Virus record (IMG/VR): IMGVR_UViG_3300049255_000272
Coordinates: 47,100 to 111,099 of that record
DNA: 64,000 nucleotides
Direction: 5' to 3' (one strand)
From: a virus
In this document: piece after piece, positions 1 through 10,911 of the stretch
Numbering within the stretch: the first letter of the stretch is position 1
Layout: each line of letters starts with the position of its first letter
Notes under the pieces: generated by a model
The model's database searches: none
Told to the model about the DNA's origin: nothing
Seen by the model: the letters and a program-made list of their open reading frames with translations, nothing else
Translations under genes and position numbers: made by a program

Positions 1-242
1 GTCCTGCCTCGGGTGCGACGTTCCTGTCGCTCACGCCGGACCACACCTACGTCATCCTGACGAACCTCAGCGGTGCCAAGCAGACGATCAAGGACACCGC
101 CATCACTGGAGGCGGCGGCACCATCGCAGCCGCATCGATCGTCCTGCCGAACACACTGGTGACGGGTGGGCCAGTCGTGGCGGGCTGGATGGTTCAGGTC
201 CAGAGCAATTCGAAGCTCAGCAACGTGTTCACGGTGACCTGA
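1..242 (+). CDS. Virion structural protein, C-terminal fragment (5' end outside window)
   Basis: The reading frame that starts at base 3 is open from the window edge and stops with TGA at 240-242, giving the last 79 residues of a longer protein. It is rich in Thr, Gly, Val and Ser, with alternating hydrophobic residues and a GGGG turn, as in the beta-sandwich domains of phage virion proteins. It lies 44 bases before the next structural gene on the same strand. There is not enough of it to recognise a family. The 'structural' call is inferred from composition and neighbours only. Confidence 0.5.
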   Translation, partial: PASGATFLSLTPDHTYVILTNLSGAKQTIKDTAITGGGGTIAAASIVLPNTLVTGGPVVAGWMVQVQSNSKLSNVFTVT

Positions 243-286
243 GCATCTTCACGCTTTGATGAGCACAGGAGTTTGAGGAGAAGACA

Positions 287-1555
287 ATGCGCGTTGGACT
301 CATCCGCCAAGACCTCTCGAGGATCTACCTCGACGACGTGGAGAATACCTCGCAGAGGAACTTCTCCTCGCAACCGCCGGGACAGAGCCGGTACTTCGAG
401 TTCCCCTCGAACACCACGCTCACCAGCGTACTGAATCAGTACGCGTTCCTGAGCAACCCGGGCAACAGCGCCACGTTTCCGCTGACGCTCACGGGTGCCA
501 ACAACACCCTGACGGCCATCGTGCAGTCTGGCGGTCCCACGATCACCATGACGATCGCGACGGGGACGTACACGGCGGCGCAGCTGGCCGTGGCCCTCAA
601 CGCGGCGTTCGCGGCCAACGGGCTCGCGCAGTCGCTGACGGCGATCGTGCAGGGTTCCACGGATCCGCACTCGGGCCAGATCGGCATCAACACGGTGGCG
701 CCAGGCGCCAGCGTGACGGCGTCGTTCTCCTCGACGTACGCCGGCGTTCCTCAGCCGCCGCTGGGTGTGTCGCCGCAGCCTCCGGCGCCCTTCGTCAGCG
801 CGCTCAACTCGGGTCCGACCGCGTACATGCACCTCGGCGGCACGCTCGCGACAGCTCTCGGCGTTTCGACGTCGGCTCTGTCCGGTCTGCCCGTGGCGAA
901 TGGTGCGGCGGGCACCTCGTCGCTCATCGGCACCTCGGCCAACGCCGGCGTCTACCAGTTCACGGCCATCGCGGGCCAAACTGGCGCCGCTGCAGCCGTG
1001 GCTTCGGTCGGCACCAACGGCACCGCGGTCATCACGGGCCTCACGGGCATGACGGCCAACTCGACGCTGCACTACCTGGTGCTGACGGGCGGCACTCACG
1101 CCTCCAACGACGGCACGTGGCAGATCGTCCAGTACATCTCGCCAACGTCGGTTGTCATCTACAACCCGGCGGCGCTGGTGGATACGGCGCTCGGCTGGAC
1201 CGAGGAGACGCTGTCCTTCAACATCTCGTATTCGCAGATCGGCGCCCTGTCGACCTTCGCGAACATGACGGGCTACTCGGCCTCGACGCCGAGCGGTGCG
1301 TTCCTCGCGCTCGCGACGGCCATCCAGAACGCCATCGCGCCGCAGCTCATCGAGACGGGTCCGGTGCTCCTGTCGTTCGCCAAGGGCAAGCTCTCGCTGC
1401 TCTCGGCGTCCTACTTCCAGCCCGGTTACCCGGCCCAAACCCCGTACCAGTCGCCCTTCGGCGCGAACGAGGGCGCGACGGCTCGCCTCGGTTACGCTGC
1501 AGGTCCGGCGGTCTTCATCACCGAAGACGACGGGCACACCGCTTACACGCTGTAA
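287..1555 (+). CDS. Beta-rich virion structural protein, family not recognised
   Basis: The 422-residue protein has an ATG preceded by a strong ribosome binding site (GAGGAG, 272-277). It is poor in charged residues and rich in Thr, Ala, Gly and Ser, typical of tail or fibre proteins. Residues about 75-125 contain an ITMTIATGTYTAAQLA segment that resembles the short domains inside the giant sheath at 41310. Residues about 225-300 contain an AVITGLTG/DGTWQIV segment that resembles the sheath's 'SGGLFE...SW.VT' repeats. It is probably a mosaic virion protein. A strong hairpin lies directly after its stop, so it may end a transcript. There is no signal peptide or membrane segment. The exact role is unknown. 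Confidence 0.6.
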   Translation: MRVGLIRQDLSRIYLDDVENTSQRNFSSQPPGQSRYFEFPSNTTLTSVLNQYAFLSNPGNSATFPLTLTGANNTLTAIVQSGGPTITMTIATGTYTAAQLAVALNAAFAANGLAQSLTAIVQGSTDPHSGQIGINTVAPGASVTASFSSTYAGVPQPPLGVSPQPPAPFVSALNSGPTAYMHLGGTLATALGVSTSALSGLPVANGAAGTSSLIGTSANAGVYQFTAIAGQTGAAAAVASVGTNGTAVITGLTGMTANSTLHYLVLTGGTHASNDGTWQIVQYISPTSVVIYNPAALVDTALGWTEETLSFNISYSQIGALSTFANMTGYSASTPSGAFLALATAIQNAIAPQLIETGPVLLSFAKGKLSLLSASYFQPGYPAQTPYQSPFGANEGATARLGYAAGPAVFITEDDGHTAYTL

Positions 1556-1566
1556 GCGGCATCCGG

Positions 1567-1595
1567 CGCCCTCGCTGTCTCCTCCAGCGAGGGCG
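1567..1595 (+). terminator. Hairpin terminator after the 287-1555 gene
   Basis: A perfect 10-bp stem (CGCCCTCGCT at 1567-1576 pairing with AGCGAGGGCG at 1586-1595) with a 9-base loop starts 11 bases after the stop codon. The U-tract that follows is weak (TCTGT then GCATTTGGG), so it is either an intrinsic terminator with a poor tail or an RNA-end stabiliser. Confidence 0.6.
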
Positions 1596-1642
1596 TCTGT
1601 GCATTTGGGACCCTTCACTCAGTAGAGTGTGCGGAAACGCAG

Positions 1643-1657
1643 ACGCATACTGAGACC
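1643..1657 (+). promoter_or_regulatory. Leader motif ACGCATACTGAGACC upstream of the 1661 gene
   Basis: This 15-base element ends 3 bases before the ATG at 1661. It matches 14 of 15 bases with 19589-19603, which sits just before the glycosyltransferase start at 19612. Both copies directly follow a strong hairpin. A weaker form (11 of 15) precedes the actin-like gene at 37298. It could be a phage promoter element, an untranslated leader or a ribosome-binding context. The function is inferred only from recurrence and position. Confidence 0.35.
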
Positions 1658-1660
1658 CAA

Positions 1661-1903
1661 ATGCCGGAACTTGAAGAGAAGTTTGAGACCCACGACATCT
1701 ACTTGGCCGCGTATCTGAAGCTGGCTGGATGCCACATGCAGAATAGGCGCAAGCAGGGGGCTCGCGTTTTCTTCGTGTTCACCAACCCGGGCGGTTCCCT
1801 CAAACAGTTGAGGGAAGACTACTACTCGGGCAAGGCTTTGGTGAAAGCCAGTGAATACGCGAAGAACGTCATGGACATGAAGCAGCTCTGCTTCGATCCC
1901 TAG
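1661..1903 (+). CDS. Small DUF5659-like protein
   Basis: The 80-residue product contains the order FETHDIYLAAYL - FFVF - LREDYYSGKALVKASEY. It resembles small proteins annotated as DUF5659 in bacteria and phages; that match is from memory of the pattern and was not searched. Their function is unknown. The start is the ATG directly after the ACGCATAC leader motif. The gene is convergent with the - strand gene at 1900-2289, and the two stop codons overlap (1900-1903). It sits between structural genes, but its size and composition suggest a small accessory protein rather than a virion part. Confidence 0.6.
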   Translation: MPELEEKFETHDIYLAAYLKLAGCHMQNRRKQGARVFFVFTNPGGSLKQLREDYYSGKALVKASEYAKNVMDMKQLCFDP

Positions 1904-2289
1904 TCTTCCCAGTCAGCGACCAAATCTCGCTCGACCTCGGAGAAGACGACGTCTGACGGTTCGATCTGCGCGTCCTGCCGCTTCTTCCAGCTGTAGCCTC
2001 CGCCAGTCTCGTAGACGCTTGGCGGGATGTCGACAGCGAATGCTTCGTCCTCGTCGTACACGATGAAGTATGCGTGGTCGTCGCCGGGTTGGCCGCCCTC
2101 GGTGAATTCCACTCCCTCGAGCTGGTCGGCCACCACTCCTTGCATGGCCTCGGACACACGGTCGCAAACGCCACCGCCTCCAAGTTCTTCGTCCATGCCC
2201 TCTTCGTCCTGCTCCCACTCGTCAACGACAGCCTGCGCGGCCTGGGCCAACTGAGAGCGTAGGGCTTCGAGTTTCTTCTCGAGGTCCAC
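1900..2289 (-). CDS. Acidic hypothetical protein
   Basis: The 129-residue protein is strongly acidic, with clusters such as DEWEQDEEGMDEE near residues 23-35. The N-terminus (LEKKLEALRSQLAQAAQ) should be an amphipathic helix. A beta-like segment (HAYFIVYDEDEAFAVDIP) follows at about residues 72-90. It is transcribed against its neighbours and its 3' end overlaps the 1661 gene by 4 bases. Its start faces the 2340 gene, so the 50 bases between them must hold two divergent starts. No family is recognised. The ORF is trusted because codon use is good and no competing + strand gene fits the space. Confidence 0.55.
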   Translation of the reverse strand: MDLEKKLEALRSQLAQAAQAVVDEWEQDEEGMDEELGGGGVCDRVSEAMQGVVADQLEGVEFTEGGQPGDDHAYFIVYDEDEAFAVDIPPSVYETGGGYSWKKRQDAQIEPSDVVFSEVERDLVADWED

Positions 2290-2339
2290 CGCAGAGACTA
2301 CAACATAGGCACTCTAGGGCTCCAATACCTGCTCCAGGT

Positions 2340-2729
2340 ATGGCCAGGCAAGTGCCCGCAGGTCAGCTGATCCGTGATCAGATTGATCTCTACATGCCCA
2401 ATGGCAGCATCAACCGTGTGACGGGAGAGAGCTACACATCGCTCGGACTCGCCGTTTTCGCGGACAACACAGCAATTCCCTGGCCTCTGGCGGACGGTAG
2501 CAATGTTGCCGACTCGGGCGTCTCTGCGGGAACGATCTATTTCAACGAGATCGCCGGATCACCTGGTTACTACTCTGTGCGGTTCTTCCCGGATCGCATT
2601 GGCTTCTGGCGTCTCATCTTCCGTGAGGCGACTCTCGGGGAGGAGGTCATTCTGTCCTACGATGTGACGCCGGCCAGGCCAGGGCCGGCTTCGAATGAAC
2701 TGAATGCCACCTTCGTCCCCCAACCATGA
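2340..2729 (+). CDS. Virion-associated protein with one copy of a phage beta-domain
   Basis: This 129-residue protein has alternating hydrophobic stretches and motifs (RDQIDLYMPNGS, GYYSVRFFPDRIGFWRLIF). The pattern 'YY.VRF...G.WRLIF' resembles '[16 protein letters not shown]' in the next gene and 'EYFACFV...IGNYRIRWYF' in the 32189 gene. All three probably share one small beta-sandwich domain; this copy is the most divergent. It lies 6 bases before the next structural gene and is likely cotranscribed with it. A role in the virion is inferred from this similarity and context. Confidence 0.55.
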   Translation: MARQVPAGQLIRDQIDLYMPNGSINRVTGESYTSLGLAVFADNTAIPWPLADGSNVADSGVSAGTIYFNEIAGSPGYYSVRFFPDRIGFWRLIFREATLGEEVILSYDVTPARPGPASNELNATFVPQP

Positions 2730-2735
2730 GTGTAA

Positions 2736-4019
2736 ATGGCGGCCTTTCTCGTCCGAAGCAATCTGTCGAGAGGCGATCTTCAGTTATTCCTCAGTAACTC
2801 GAACGGATACGCTCAAGATGCCGCCTCAGTCAAATGGACCGTCTACGCAAGAGACGGGCAGCAGGTTTCTGGCCGCGGTTTGCCGGCGATCCGTCAAAGC
2901 ACTGGTCGCTACTACGCTCCTTGGTTCACCAACGTCCCCAACGGCAACTACAAAGTCGTTTGGGAGGTGATGCAGGAATTCGGTGGCCCGACCGTATGCC
3001 ACACGGATTTCATCTTCGTCGTTGACCCGGCAGACTATGAGCGCTGCCGACTGCAACCAAACGACATTCCGGCGCAAGGACAGTTCACGTTCCTGTCCGG
3101 GCAAGCGCTCGGCCCGAAAGACCTGACGCTCTATCTGAAAAACCAGAGCGGGTTCCCGCAGAGCGCGTTCGCGGTTTTCTTCACTATCCTCGACACTGTC
3201 GGCAACTGCCTCCATCCGCGCACGCCGGCGATGTGCAGCGCGACGGGGGCCTACTACGCTCCATACTTCGTCTCGCTCTGCAGCGGCAACTACATCTGCT
3301 TGTGGGAGTGGCAGGCTGATCAATCGACACCGATGAAGTCTGCGCGGGCTGGTTTCAGCGTCGTGGACCTTGGCGCTCCATACTCGGTCGTCGTGCCGGT
3401 TCTGTGCGAAAGCTCGCTGTTCTTGCAGAACTGCCCAACGCCCACTCGGCCACTCTTCTCGAGGATCGTCTACGCTGCCACCTGCGAGCCGTGTCCGGGA
3501 GCATGCGGCAGCGGCGGGTGCAGTCCGATTCCGTGTGCGCCATTTATTCCGCCTCCTGTTGTGCCGACGCCTCCCTGCCCGCCCAAGTCCTGCTGCGAAG
3601 TGGAGGTGCCTCGCACTATCCACCTGCTGACGCAGGGCTTGCCGCCGTCCGGGAACTTCACCAACCAGCCCCCATACATCATCCCGGACTGCATCAAGAA
3701 GATTTGTTTCTATGTGACCTATTCTTACGGCGCTCCGGGCGGTTACGCGCTGCTGCAGCTGCGCTGGGGCAACGGGACCGACGAGGCTCAATCGACGCTC
3801 ATCGATCTGGACTTCACACCGCAGCAGCCGTTCTCACTCCAAAACACGTACCTGCAGGACCTAGAAGGACCGATACCTGCCTCGAGCGCGGCCATCACCT
3901 TCATGATCGAGGCAGTCGTTCCAGGCGGCGCCACGACTGTGAGGCTGGTTGCGGCTGAAGGTGGAGTGCCGGGAGCACCCGGGACCATAGGGATTACGCT
4001 CACAGCATCAAGCGAGTAG
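2736..4019 (+). CDS. Virion protein with tandem beta-domains and a Cys/Pro-rich linker
   Basis: The protein has 427 residues. Two tandem copies of a domain of about 95 residues are visible: residues about 8-95 ([20 protein letters not shown] ... [10 protein letters not shown] ... NYKVVWE) and about 110-207 ([20 protein letters not shown] ... [10 protein letters not shown] ... NYICLWEW). Both end in a F.VVD motif. A Cys- and Pro-rich linker (residues about 245-290, with CEPCPGACG and PPCPPKSCC) separates them from a C-terminal beta-rich domain. The Cys cluster could bind metal or, in a mature particle, form disulfides. Directly downstream are the two giant collagen-like genes, so this may be a fibre base or adaptor. 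That role is inference. Confidence 0.6.
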   Translation: MAAFLVRSNLSRGDLQLFLSNSNGYAQDAASVKWTVYARDGQQVSGRGLPAIRQSTGRYYAPWFTNVPNGNYKVVWEVMQEFGGPTVCHTDFIFVVDPADYERCRLQPNDIPAQGQFTFLSGQALGPKDLTLYLKNQSGFPQSAFAVFFTILDTVGNCLHPRTPAMCSATGAYYAPYFVSLCSGNYICLWEWQADQSTPMKSARAGFSVVDLGAPYSVVVPVLCESSLFLQNCPTPTRPLFSRIVYAATCEPCPGACGSGGCSPIPCAPFIPPPVVPTPPCPPKSCCEVEVPRTIHLLTQGLPPSGNFTNQPPYIIPDCIKKICFYVTYSYGAPGGYALLQLRWGNGTDEAQSTLIDLDFTPQQPFSLQNTYLQDLEGPIPASSAAITFMIEAVVPGGATTVRLVAAEGGVPGAPGTIGITLTASSE

Positions 4020-4023
4020 GCCG

Positions 4024-7000
4024 ATGGGCATTGAGAACCCTCGCGGCCGACACCTCCAGACTGGTCCGGCTGGCCCCACGGGAGCCACCGGTCCGTTGGG
4101 TCCTACTGGGCCCGAGGGAGGGACTGGCGCGACGGGTCCTATCGGTCCGCAGGGCGCGACCGGTCCCGCGGGTCCCACTGGTCAAATCGGTCCGCAAGGG
4201 CCTACTGGACAAGCTGGTCCGACAGGCGACATCGGTCCTCAGGGCGCAACTGGTCCTGCGGGTCCGACTGGCGTTGGCGCGACAGGACCGACTGGTCCGG
4301 CTGGTGAGCCAGGTGCTACGGGAGCGACTGGTCCTGAAGGAGCGACCGGCCCGCAAGGTCCTACGGGCGCAGTTGGTCCCACTGGCCCGGCGGGTGAGCA
4401 AGGCTCCGCCGGCGTCACCGGAACGACCGGCCCGCAAGGTGCCACCGGCCCCACGGGAGCAGTCGGGCCCACCGGTCCCCAGGGCGAAACTGGTCCGCAA
4501 GGAGCGACTGGTCCGCAAGGACCCACGGGTTCGACTGGGCCGCGGGGCTCGCCCGGGGTCACAGGGGCGACCGGTCCGCAGGGCGCTACGGGTCCTCAGG
4601 GTCCGACTGGGCAGGTCGGGCCAACTGGTGTCGCTGGACCCACGGGATCCCAAGGGTCTACCGGTCCGCAGGGTTCGACTGGGCCGCAGGGAATCGACGG
4701 CGTCACAGGCGCAACAGGACCCACGGGTCCCGCCGGCGCGACTGGCGCTCAGGGGCAGCAGGGCATCCAAGGCACTCCTGGCCCTCGAGGCGCGACTGGA
4801 CTTCCCGGACCGCAAGGTCCCACAGGTCAGATCGGACCGACTGGGCCGACCGGACCTGTCGGCACCACGGGCGCGACCGGGCCCACGGGACCGCAAGGAG
4901 AGACCGGTCCGCAAGGCGCGACGGGCCCTGGCTATACTGGCCCCACTGGACCGACTGGCGCGCAAGGAGAGACCGGTCCGCAAGGAGCGACAGGTCCTCA
5001 GGGCGCGACTGGGCAGGACGGAGTTACTGGCGCGACGGGTCCGACTGGGCCGCAGGGGACGACTGGGCCGCAGGGCGCTACTGGGCCCGGTTACACGGGA
5101 CCCACTGGACCGACGGGTCCACAAGGTGAAACTGGCCCTCAAGGTGCCACCGGCCCCACGGGTCCGACTGGCAGCATTGGACCCACCGGATCTGTCGGAC
5201 CCACAGGTTCTCAGGGACAGACCGGGCCTACAGGTCCGATTGGCCCTCAAGGTTCTCCCGGAGTCACTGGGTCCACCGGTCCAACTGGTGCAATCGGACC
5301 ACAGGGATCCCCGGGAGTAACTGGAGCCACCGGTCCGCAGGGTGCGACCGGACCCACGGGCGCCACTGGGCCTCAGGGCTCTCCTGGCGTGACGGGGTCC
5401 ACTGGTCCGCAGGGAGCGACCGGTCCGATTGGAAGCACGGGAGCTACTGGGCCTCAGGGTGAAACTGGCCCGACTGGGCCTCAGGGTGAAACTGGCCCGA
5501 CTGGTCCTATCGGTGCGCAGGGATCCCCGGGAGTCACCGGTGCAACCGGTCCTCAGGGCGCCACCGGTCCTACTGGTCCTCAAGGTGCCACGGGCGCAGA
5601 CGGTGTTACGGGTGCAACTGGCCCGACTGGTCCTGCAGGCGAGCAAGGATCGCCGGGAGTTACCGGAGCGACAGGACCCCAAGGCCAAACCGTTACTGGC
5701 GCCACGGGTCCGACTGGGCCTCAAGGTGCAACTGGTCCACAAGGAGAGACCGGAGCCACTGGGCCTCAAGGCGAACAGGGTTCACCTGGAGTGACCGGAG
5801 CGACAGGGCCTCAGGGTCCTACGGGCGCCATCGGTCCTATTGGAGCGACGGGCCCACAAGGCGCCACGGGTCCTGATGGTGTTACTGGCACGACCGGTCC
5901 ACAAGGCTCACCGGGTGTCACTGGAGCTACTGGTCCCCAAGGACCAACCGGAGAAATTGGATTTACAGGGCCGACCGGACCTCAGGGAGATCAGGGAAGT
6001 CCAGGTGTCACCGGCGCTACCGGACCGCAAGGAGTTACGGGCGCGGATGGCGTAACGGGCGCCACTGGGCCACAGGGCGCCACCGGTCCTACTGGCCCCC
6101 AAGGTGATCTGGGATCGCCTGGGGTCACTGGAGCGACAGGTCCTCAAGGCGCCACGGGAGCTGACGGAGCCACAGGAGCGACAGGTCCTGATGGTGTTAC
6201 CGGCTCCACAGGTCCGCAAGGCGACCAAGGCAGTCCTGGAGTCACTGGAGCCACAGGTCCGGATGGAGTCACCGGGGCCACTGGTCCTGAAGGTGCAACC
6301 GGGCCTCAAGGTCCTACGGGTGGTATCGGGCCTACCGGCGCGACCGGACCTCAAGGGGCTACGGGAGCTGACGGAGTCACTGGTGCAACTGGTCCAGAAG
6401 GTTCCACCGGACCGACCGGGCCTCAAGGGGATCAGGGGTCTCCTGGGGTCACCGGAGCGACCGGACCTCAGGGTTCTCCTGGCGTTACAGGCGCCACTGG
6501 ACCTCAAGGCGCCACAGGGCAAGGTGGGGTCACAGGATCTACGGGCCCGCAAGGTCCGACTGGAGCCACCGGGCCTCAAGGCGATCAGGGTTCTCCTGGC
6601 GTCACTGGCGCAACGGGCCCACAAGGTGACCAAGGTTCCCCAGGAGTAACTGGTGCGGACGGTGTCACAGGGGCTACCGGACCGCAGGGACCGACCGGCG
6701 ACGTAGGTCCGACTGGAGCCACCGGGCCTCAAGGCGATCAGGGCTCTCCCGGGGTTACTGGTGCAACGGGTCCGCAAGGAGATCAGGGCAGCCCCGGCGT
6801 TACTGGCGCCACCGGGCCGCAAGGAAATGACGGTGTTACCGGAGCCACCGGCCCCACGGGTCCGCAAGGAGATCAGGGATCGCCGGGCGTCACGGGCGCT
6901 ACTGGACCTCAAGGCAATGATGGTGTCACTGGTGCAACTGGTCCACAAGGTCCGACAGGATCGGACGGAGTCACAGGCGCCACTGGACCGACTGGCCCAC

Positions 7001-10000
7001 AAGGTGATCAGGGCTCTCCTGGGGTTACTGGTGCAACAGGTCCGCAGGGACCGACTGGTGTTGACGGAGTCACGGGCGCTACCGGACCTCAAGGTGCAAC
7101 TGGAGCTGACGGTGTTACCGGAGCCACCGGCCCACAAGGTGATCAGGGTTCGCCAGGAGTCACGGGCGCAACCGGACCTCAAGGACCAACCGGTGATGTC
7201 GGTCCGACTGGAGCCACGGGACCGACCGGGCCGCAGGGGGACCAAGGCAGCCCTGGGCTCACAGGTGCAACTGGACCCCAAGGTCCGACAGGAGCAGATG
7301 GAGTCACCGGCTCTACAGGACCTCAGGGCTCCACGGGTGCCGATGGTGTTACGGGTGCAACTGGACCGCAGGGTCCGACTGGTGATATTGGGCCCACCGG
7401 CGCTACTGGCCCACAAGGCGCAACTGGTGTTGATGGAGTCACCGGTGCGACTGGGCCGCAGGGTGATCAAGGATCGCCTGGAGTCACGGGCGCCACCGGA
7501 GTTGATGGCGTTACTGGCGCCACAGGGCCTGAAGGCCCAACGGGTGCCGATGGAGTCACGGGCGCCACCGGTCCGGACGGCGTGACCGGTGCCACGGGTC
7601 CACAGGGCGATCAGGGCTCGCCAGGTGTGACCGGCGCTACGGGTCCTCAAGGTCCAACCGGTGATATCGGTCCAACCGGAGCCACTGGCCCCGATGGAGT
7701 TACAGGCGCGACCGGTCCGACAGGGCCTCAAGGCGATCAGGGTAGTCCGGGGGTTACGGGTGCAACTGGACCGCATGGCCCGACAGGCGATATAGGGCCA
7801 ACTGGCGCTACAGGACCTCAAGGCTCGCCAGGCATCACGGGCGCCACCGGGCCTCATGGCGATCAGGGCTCTCCTGGTGTGACCGGAGCGACCGGTCCAC
7901 AGGGGAACGATGGCGTCACGGGAGCGACCGGCCCTCAGGGTGAGCAGGGATCTCCGGGAGTGACGGGAGCCACAGGACCTGATGGGGCAACCGGTCCGAC
8001 AGGTCCGCAAGGCGATCAAGGTTCACCCGGAGTCACCGGAGCAACTGGACCGCAAGGTGCGACGGGAGCTGATGGGGTTACTGGCTCCACAGGACCCCAA
8101 GGACCAACTGGTGATATTGGTCCCACAGGAGCGACTGGACCGCAGGGTTCCCCCGGAGTTACGGGAGCGACTGGACCCCAGGGCGATCAAGGATCTCCAG
8201 GAGTCACAGGAGCCACGGGTCCAGACGGAGCCACGGGTGCCACCGGTCCAACTGGGCCTCAAGGTGATCAAGGCTCGCCGGGTATCACCGGAGCCACCGG
8301 CCCACAAGGGGCTACGGGTGCCGATGGAGTCACCGGAGCTACTGGCCCACAGGGACCGACTGGTGCCGATGGCTTTACGGGTGCAACTGGACCTGATGGC
8401 GCGACCGGCGCTACGGGTCCTCAGGGAGACCAGGGATCTCCTGGAGTTACGGGCGCGACAGGACCTCAAGGGCCTACTGGTGACATCGGACCCACGGGCG
8501 CCACTGGACCACAGGGCAATGACGGTGTCACAGGCGCGACCGGTCCCACGGGCCCGCAGGGCGATCAAGGTAGCCCAGGAGTTACTGGAGCCACCGGCCC
8601 GCAAGGAGACCAAGGCTCGCCGGGCGTTACCGGGGCGACAGGCCCTCAGGGCGCGACAGGTGTCGATGGAGTTACCGGCGCCACCGGACCTCAAGGGGCT
8701 ACCGGAGTTGATGGCGTCACGGGTGCTACGGGTCCACAAGGTGATCAGGGTTCACCCGGAGTTACGGGCGCGACAGGTCCCCAGGGTCCTACTGGTGATG
8801 TTGGACCGACTGGAGCAACTGGTCCTCAGGGTCCTACGGGCGCTGATGGAGTCACGGGCGCGACAGGGCCTCAAGGGGAGCAGGGGTCACCCGGAGTCAC
8901 TGGAGCCACCGGCCCACAAGGTCCAACTGGCGATATCGGTCCCACGGGCGCCACAGGTCCGCAGGGCCCGACCGGTGCAGATGGTGTAACTGGAGCCACC
9001 GGGCCTCAGGGCCCGACTGGAGACTTCGGTCCGCAGGGTTCGCCGGGCGTTACAGGAGCGACTGGACCGCAAGGGCCCACGGGAGACATTGGGCCCACGG
9101 GAGCAACTGGTACGCAAGGCGATCAGGGCAGCCCGGGAGTTACCGGAGCGACTGGTCCGCAGGGTGCTACTGGCTTTGATGGTGTGACTGGCGCCACCGG
9201 TCCTCGAGGAGCGACCGGAGCGGACGGTGCTACGGGCGCGACCGGCCCGCAAGGTGAACAAGGGTCTCCTGGAGTCACGGGCGCTACCGGACCACAAGGA
9301 GCCACTGGCGCCGATGGTGTGACAGGCACCACTGGACCGACAGGTCCGCAAGGCGATCAGGGCTCACCGGGGGTGACTGGCGCCACTGGGCCGCAGGGTC
9401 CAACTGGAGAAATTGGCCCAACCGGTGCTACCGGGCCTCAAGGAGCCACCGGAGTAGATGGCGTTACAGGAGCAACAGGTCCTCAAGGCTCACCGGGTGT
9501 TACCGGGGCAACTGGGCCGCAAGGAGCAACGGGAGCTGACGGAGCAACCGGCGCCACAGGACCGCAGGGCTCACCTGGCGTCACCGGTGCTACAGGCCCC
9601 ATCGGGCCGCAAGGTTCTCCCGGCGTCACGGGTGCAACCGGTCCGCAAGGCGATCAGGGATCTCCTGGAGTTACTGGCGCTACAGGTCCTCAAGGTCCGA
9701 CTGGCGATATCGGGCCGACGGGTGCAACCGGTCCGCAAGGGGCTACCGGTGCTGATGGAGTCACTGGAGCCACGGGTCCAACTGGACCCCAAGGTGAGCA
9801 GGGCTCACCTGGCGTCACAGGGGCCACGGGTCCTCAAGGACCGACTGGTGACATAGGACCAACAGGTGCTACCGGCCCGGTCGGGTCGCAAGGCTCTCCT
9901 GGGGTCACGGGTGCAACCGGACCTACGGGTCCGATCGGACCACAAGGCTCTCCGGGAGTCACGGGGGCTACGGGTCCTCAGGGCCCGACCGGCGACATTG

Positions 10001-10911
10001 GCCCCACTGGCGCGACCGGGCCTCAAGGATCGCCGGGCGTCACTGGATTCACTGGCCCGCAAGGACCGACCGGGGCCAATGGTGTCACGGGTGCAACTGG
10101 CCCGCAAGGCGCAACTGGACCCACCGGGCCTCAGGGAGCAACGGGTGTCACTGGACCCACCGGTCCGATCGGGCCGCATGGCAGCCCGGGAGTAACTGGA
10201 TTCACTGGTCCGACTGGTCCTGTCGGTCCGCAAGGATCGCCGGGGGTCACCGGCGCAACAGGACCTCAGGGTGCAACTGGTCCAACTGGACCGATTGGGC
10301 CGCAGGGCAGCCCCGGAGTGACCGGTGTCACCGGGCCCACAGGTCCGATCGGTCCGCAAGGATCGCCAGGCGTTACGGGCTTCACTGGGCCCACCGGACC
10401 ATTCGGCACTACAGGAGCCACGGGACCGATCGGAGCCACGGGACCGACCGGGCCTCAAGGTGCAACTGGTCCAACTGGCCCGGCTGGTCCCACGGGTGTA
10501 ACCGGACCCACCGGACCTCGAGGTCCGGGCGCGGGCACCATTCTCGTCTTCGCCGCCGACAGCATGGCGACGACGACTGCAACGCGCTGGCTCTATCCAG
10601 GCTACGTCTCGAGCCTCGCTGCAACTTCAGATATCTATCGCTTGCGCGTGACGAGGAGCGGCACTCTGCAGCATCTCTACGTGATGCAGAATTCGCCGAG
10701 CACTTCTACAAACACCATCACTTACACGGTGGAGGTCAATGGCACAACCACGAGTCTCTCCGCGACTGTTGCCGGCAACGTGACGACTGGCCAGGACACG
10801 CTTCACACCGTCAACGTCAACGCCGGCGATCAAGTGACGATTCAGGCCACAAAAACAGCCAGCGTTTCCCCTGCTGTTAGCCAGGTCGTTGTGACCGTTG
10901 AGCTCGTGTAA
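4024..10911 (+). CDS. Giant collagen-like fibre protein 1
   Basis: The 2,295-residue protein starts 4 bases after the preceding stop. After about 12 residues it consists of roughly 700 Gly-X-Y triplets (residues about 13-2167), dominated by [15 protein letters not shown] and GSP, followed by a non-collagen C-terminal domain of about 127 residues starting near [10 protein letters not shown]. Proline is in the X position, as in bacterial collagens, and Thr is very common in Y. Lys is essentially absent and Arg rare, while Asp and Glu recur, so the rod is anionic. The triplet phase breaks at GVGAT, at two GPGYT sites and at GQTVTG. Such rods form trimeric triple helices; the C-terminal domain is the likely trimerisation or tip domain. 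The location is probably the virion surface. The TAATG overlap with the next collagen gene implies coupled translation. Confidence 0.85.
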   Translation: MGIENPRGRHLQTGPAGPTGATGPLGPTGPEGGTGATGPIGPQGATGPAGPTGQIGPQGPTGQAGPTGDIGPQGATGPAGPTGVGATGPTGPAGEPGATGATGPEGATGPQGPTGAVGPTGPAGEQGSAGVTGTTGPQGATGPTGAVGPTGPQGETGPQGATGPQGPTGSTGPRGSPGVTGATGPQGATGPQGPTGQVGPTGVAGPTGSQGSTGPQGSTGPQGIDGVTGATGPTGPAGATGAQGQQGIQGTPGPRGATGLPGPQGPTGQIGPTGPTGPVGTTGATGPTGPQGETGPQGATGPGYTGPTGPTGAQGETGPQGATGPQGATGQDGVTGATGPTGPQGTTGPQGATGPGYTGPTGPTGPQGETGPQGATGPTGPTGSIGPTGSVGPTGSQGQTGPTGPIGPQGSPGVTGSTGPTGAIGPQGSPGVTGATGPQGATGPTGATGPQGSPGVTGSTGPQGATGPIGSTGATGPQGETGPTGPQGETGPTGPIGAQGSPGVTGATGPQGATGPTGPQGATGADGVTGATGPTGPAGEQGSPGVTGATGPQGQTVTGATGPTGPQGATGPQGETGATGPQGEQGSPGVTGATGPQGPTGAIGPIGATGPQGATGPDGVTGTTGPQGSPGVTGATGPQGPTGEIGFTGPTGPQGDQGSPGVTGATGPQGVTGADGVTGATGPQGATGPTGPQGDLGSPGVTGATGPQGATGADGATGATGPDGVTGSTGPQGDQGSPGVTGATGPDGVTGATGPEGATGPQGPTGGIGPTGATGPQGATGADGVTGATGPEGSTGPTGPQGDQGSPGVTGATGPQGSPGVTGATGPQGATGQGGVTGSTGPQGPTGATGPQGDQGSPGVTGATGPQGDQGSPGVTGADGVTGATGPQGPTGDVGPTGATGPQGDQGSPGVTGATGPQGDQGSPGVTGATGPQGNDGVTGATGPTGPQGDQGSPGVTGATGPQGNDGVTGATGPQGPTGSDGVTGATGPTGPQGDQGSPGVTGATGPQGPTGVDGVTGATGPQGATGADGVTGATGPQGDQGSPGVTGATGPQGPTGDVGPTGATGPTGPQGDQGSPGLTGATGPQGPTGADGVTGSTGPQGSTGADGVTGATGPQGPTGDIGPTGATGPQGATGVDGVTGATGPQGDQGSPGVTGATGVDGVTGATGPEGPTGADGVTGATGPDGVTGATGPQGDQGSPGVTGATGPQGPTGDIGPTGATGPDGVTGATGPTGPQGDQGSPGVTGATGPHGPTGDIGPTGATGPQGSPGITGATGPHGDQGSPGVTGATGPQGNDGVTGATGPQGEQGSPGVTGATGPDGATGPTGPQGDQGSPGVTGATGPQGATGADGVTGSTGPQGPTGDIGPTGATGPQGSPGVTGATGPQGDQGSPGVTGATGPDGATGATGPTGPQGDQGSPGITGATGPQGATGADGVTGATGPQGPTGADGFTGATGPDGATGATGPQGDQGSPGVTGATGPQGPTGDIGPTGATGPQGNDGVTGATGPTGPQGDQGSPGVTGATGPQGDQGSPGVTGATGPQGATGVDGVTGATGPQGATGVDGVTGATGPQGDQGSPGVTGATGPQGPTGDVGPTGATGPQGPTGADGVTGATGPQGEQGSPGVTGATGPQGPTGDIGPTGATGPQGPTGADGVTGATGPQGPTGDFGPQGSPGVTGATGPQGPTGDIGPTGATGTQGDQGSPGVTGATGPQGATGFDGVTGATGPRGATGADGATGATGPQGEQGSPGVTGATGPQGATGADGVTGTTGPTGPQGDQGSPGVTGATGPQGPTGEIGPTGATGPQGATGVDGVTGATGPQGSPGVTGATGPQGATGADGATGATGPQGSPGVTGATGPIGPQGSPGVTGATGPQGDQGSPGVTGATGPQGPTGDIGPTGATGPQGATGADGVTGATGPTGPQGEQGSPGVTGATGPQGPTGDIGPTGATGPVGSQGSPGVTGATGPTGPIGPQGSPGVTGATGPQGPTGDIGPTGATGPQGSPGVTGFTGPQGPTGANGVTGATGPQGATGPTGPQGATGVTGPTGPIGPHGSPGVTGFTGPTGPVGPQGSPGVTGATGPQGATGPTGPIGPQGSPGVTGVTGPTGPIGPQGSPGVTGFTGPTGPFGTTGATGPIGATGPTGPQGATGPTGPAGPTGVTGPTGPRGPGAGTILVFAADSMATTTATRWLYPGYVSSLAATSDIYRLRVTRSGTLQHLYVMQNSPSTSTNTITYTVEVNGTTTSLSATVAGNVTTGQDTLHTVNVNAGDQVTIQATKTASVSPAVSQVVVTVELV

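Noticed and set aside
194-1618. A 474-residue - strand frame over the first structural gene
   Set aside because: Arg-rich shadow composition. The + strand gene has a strong ribosome binding site and a terminator.
4000-10458. Long open frames antisense to, and out of frame with, the collagen genes (for example 4000-5769 and 5908-8019 on the - strand)
   Set aside because: They arise because Gly-X-Y codons lack stops in other frames. Their products are low-complexity Arg/Ser/Thr/Gly strings without starts in a sensible context.
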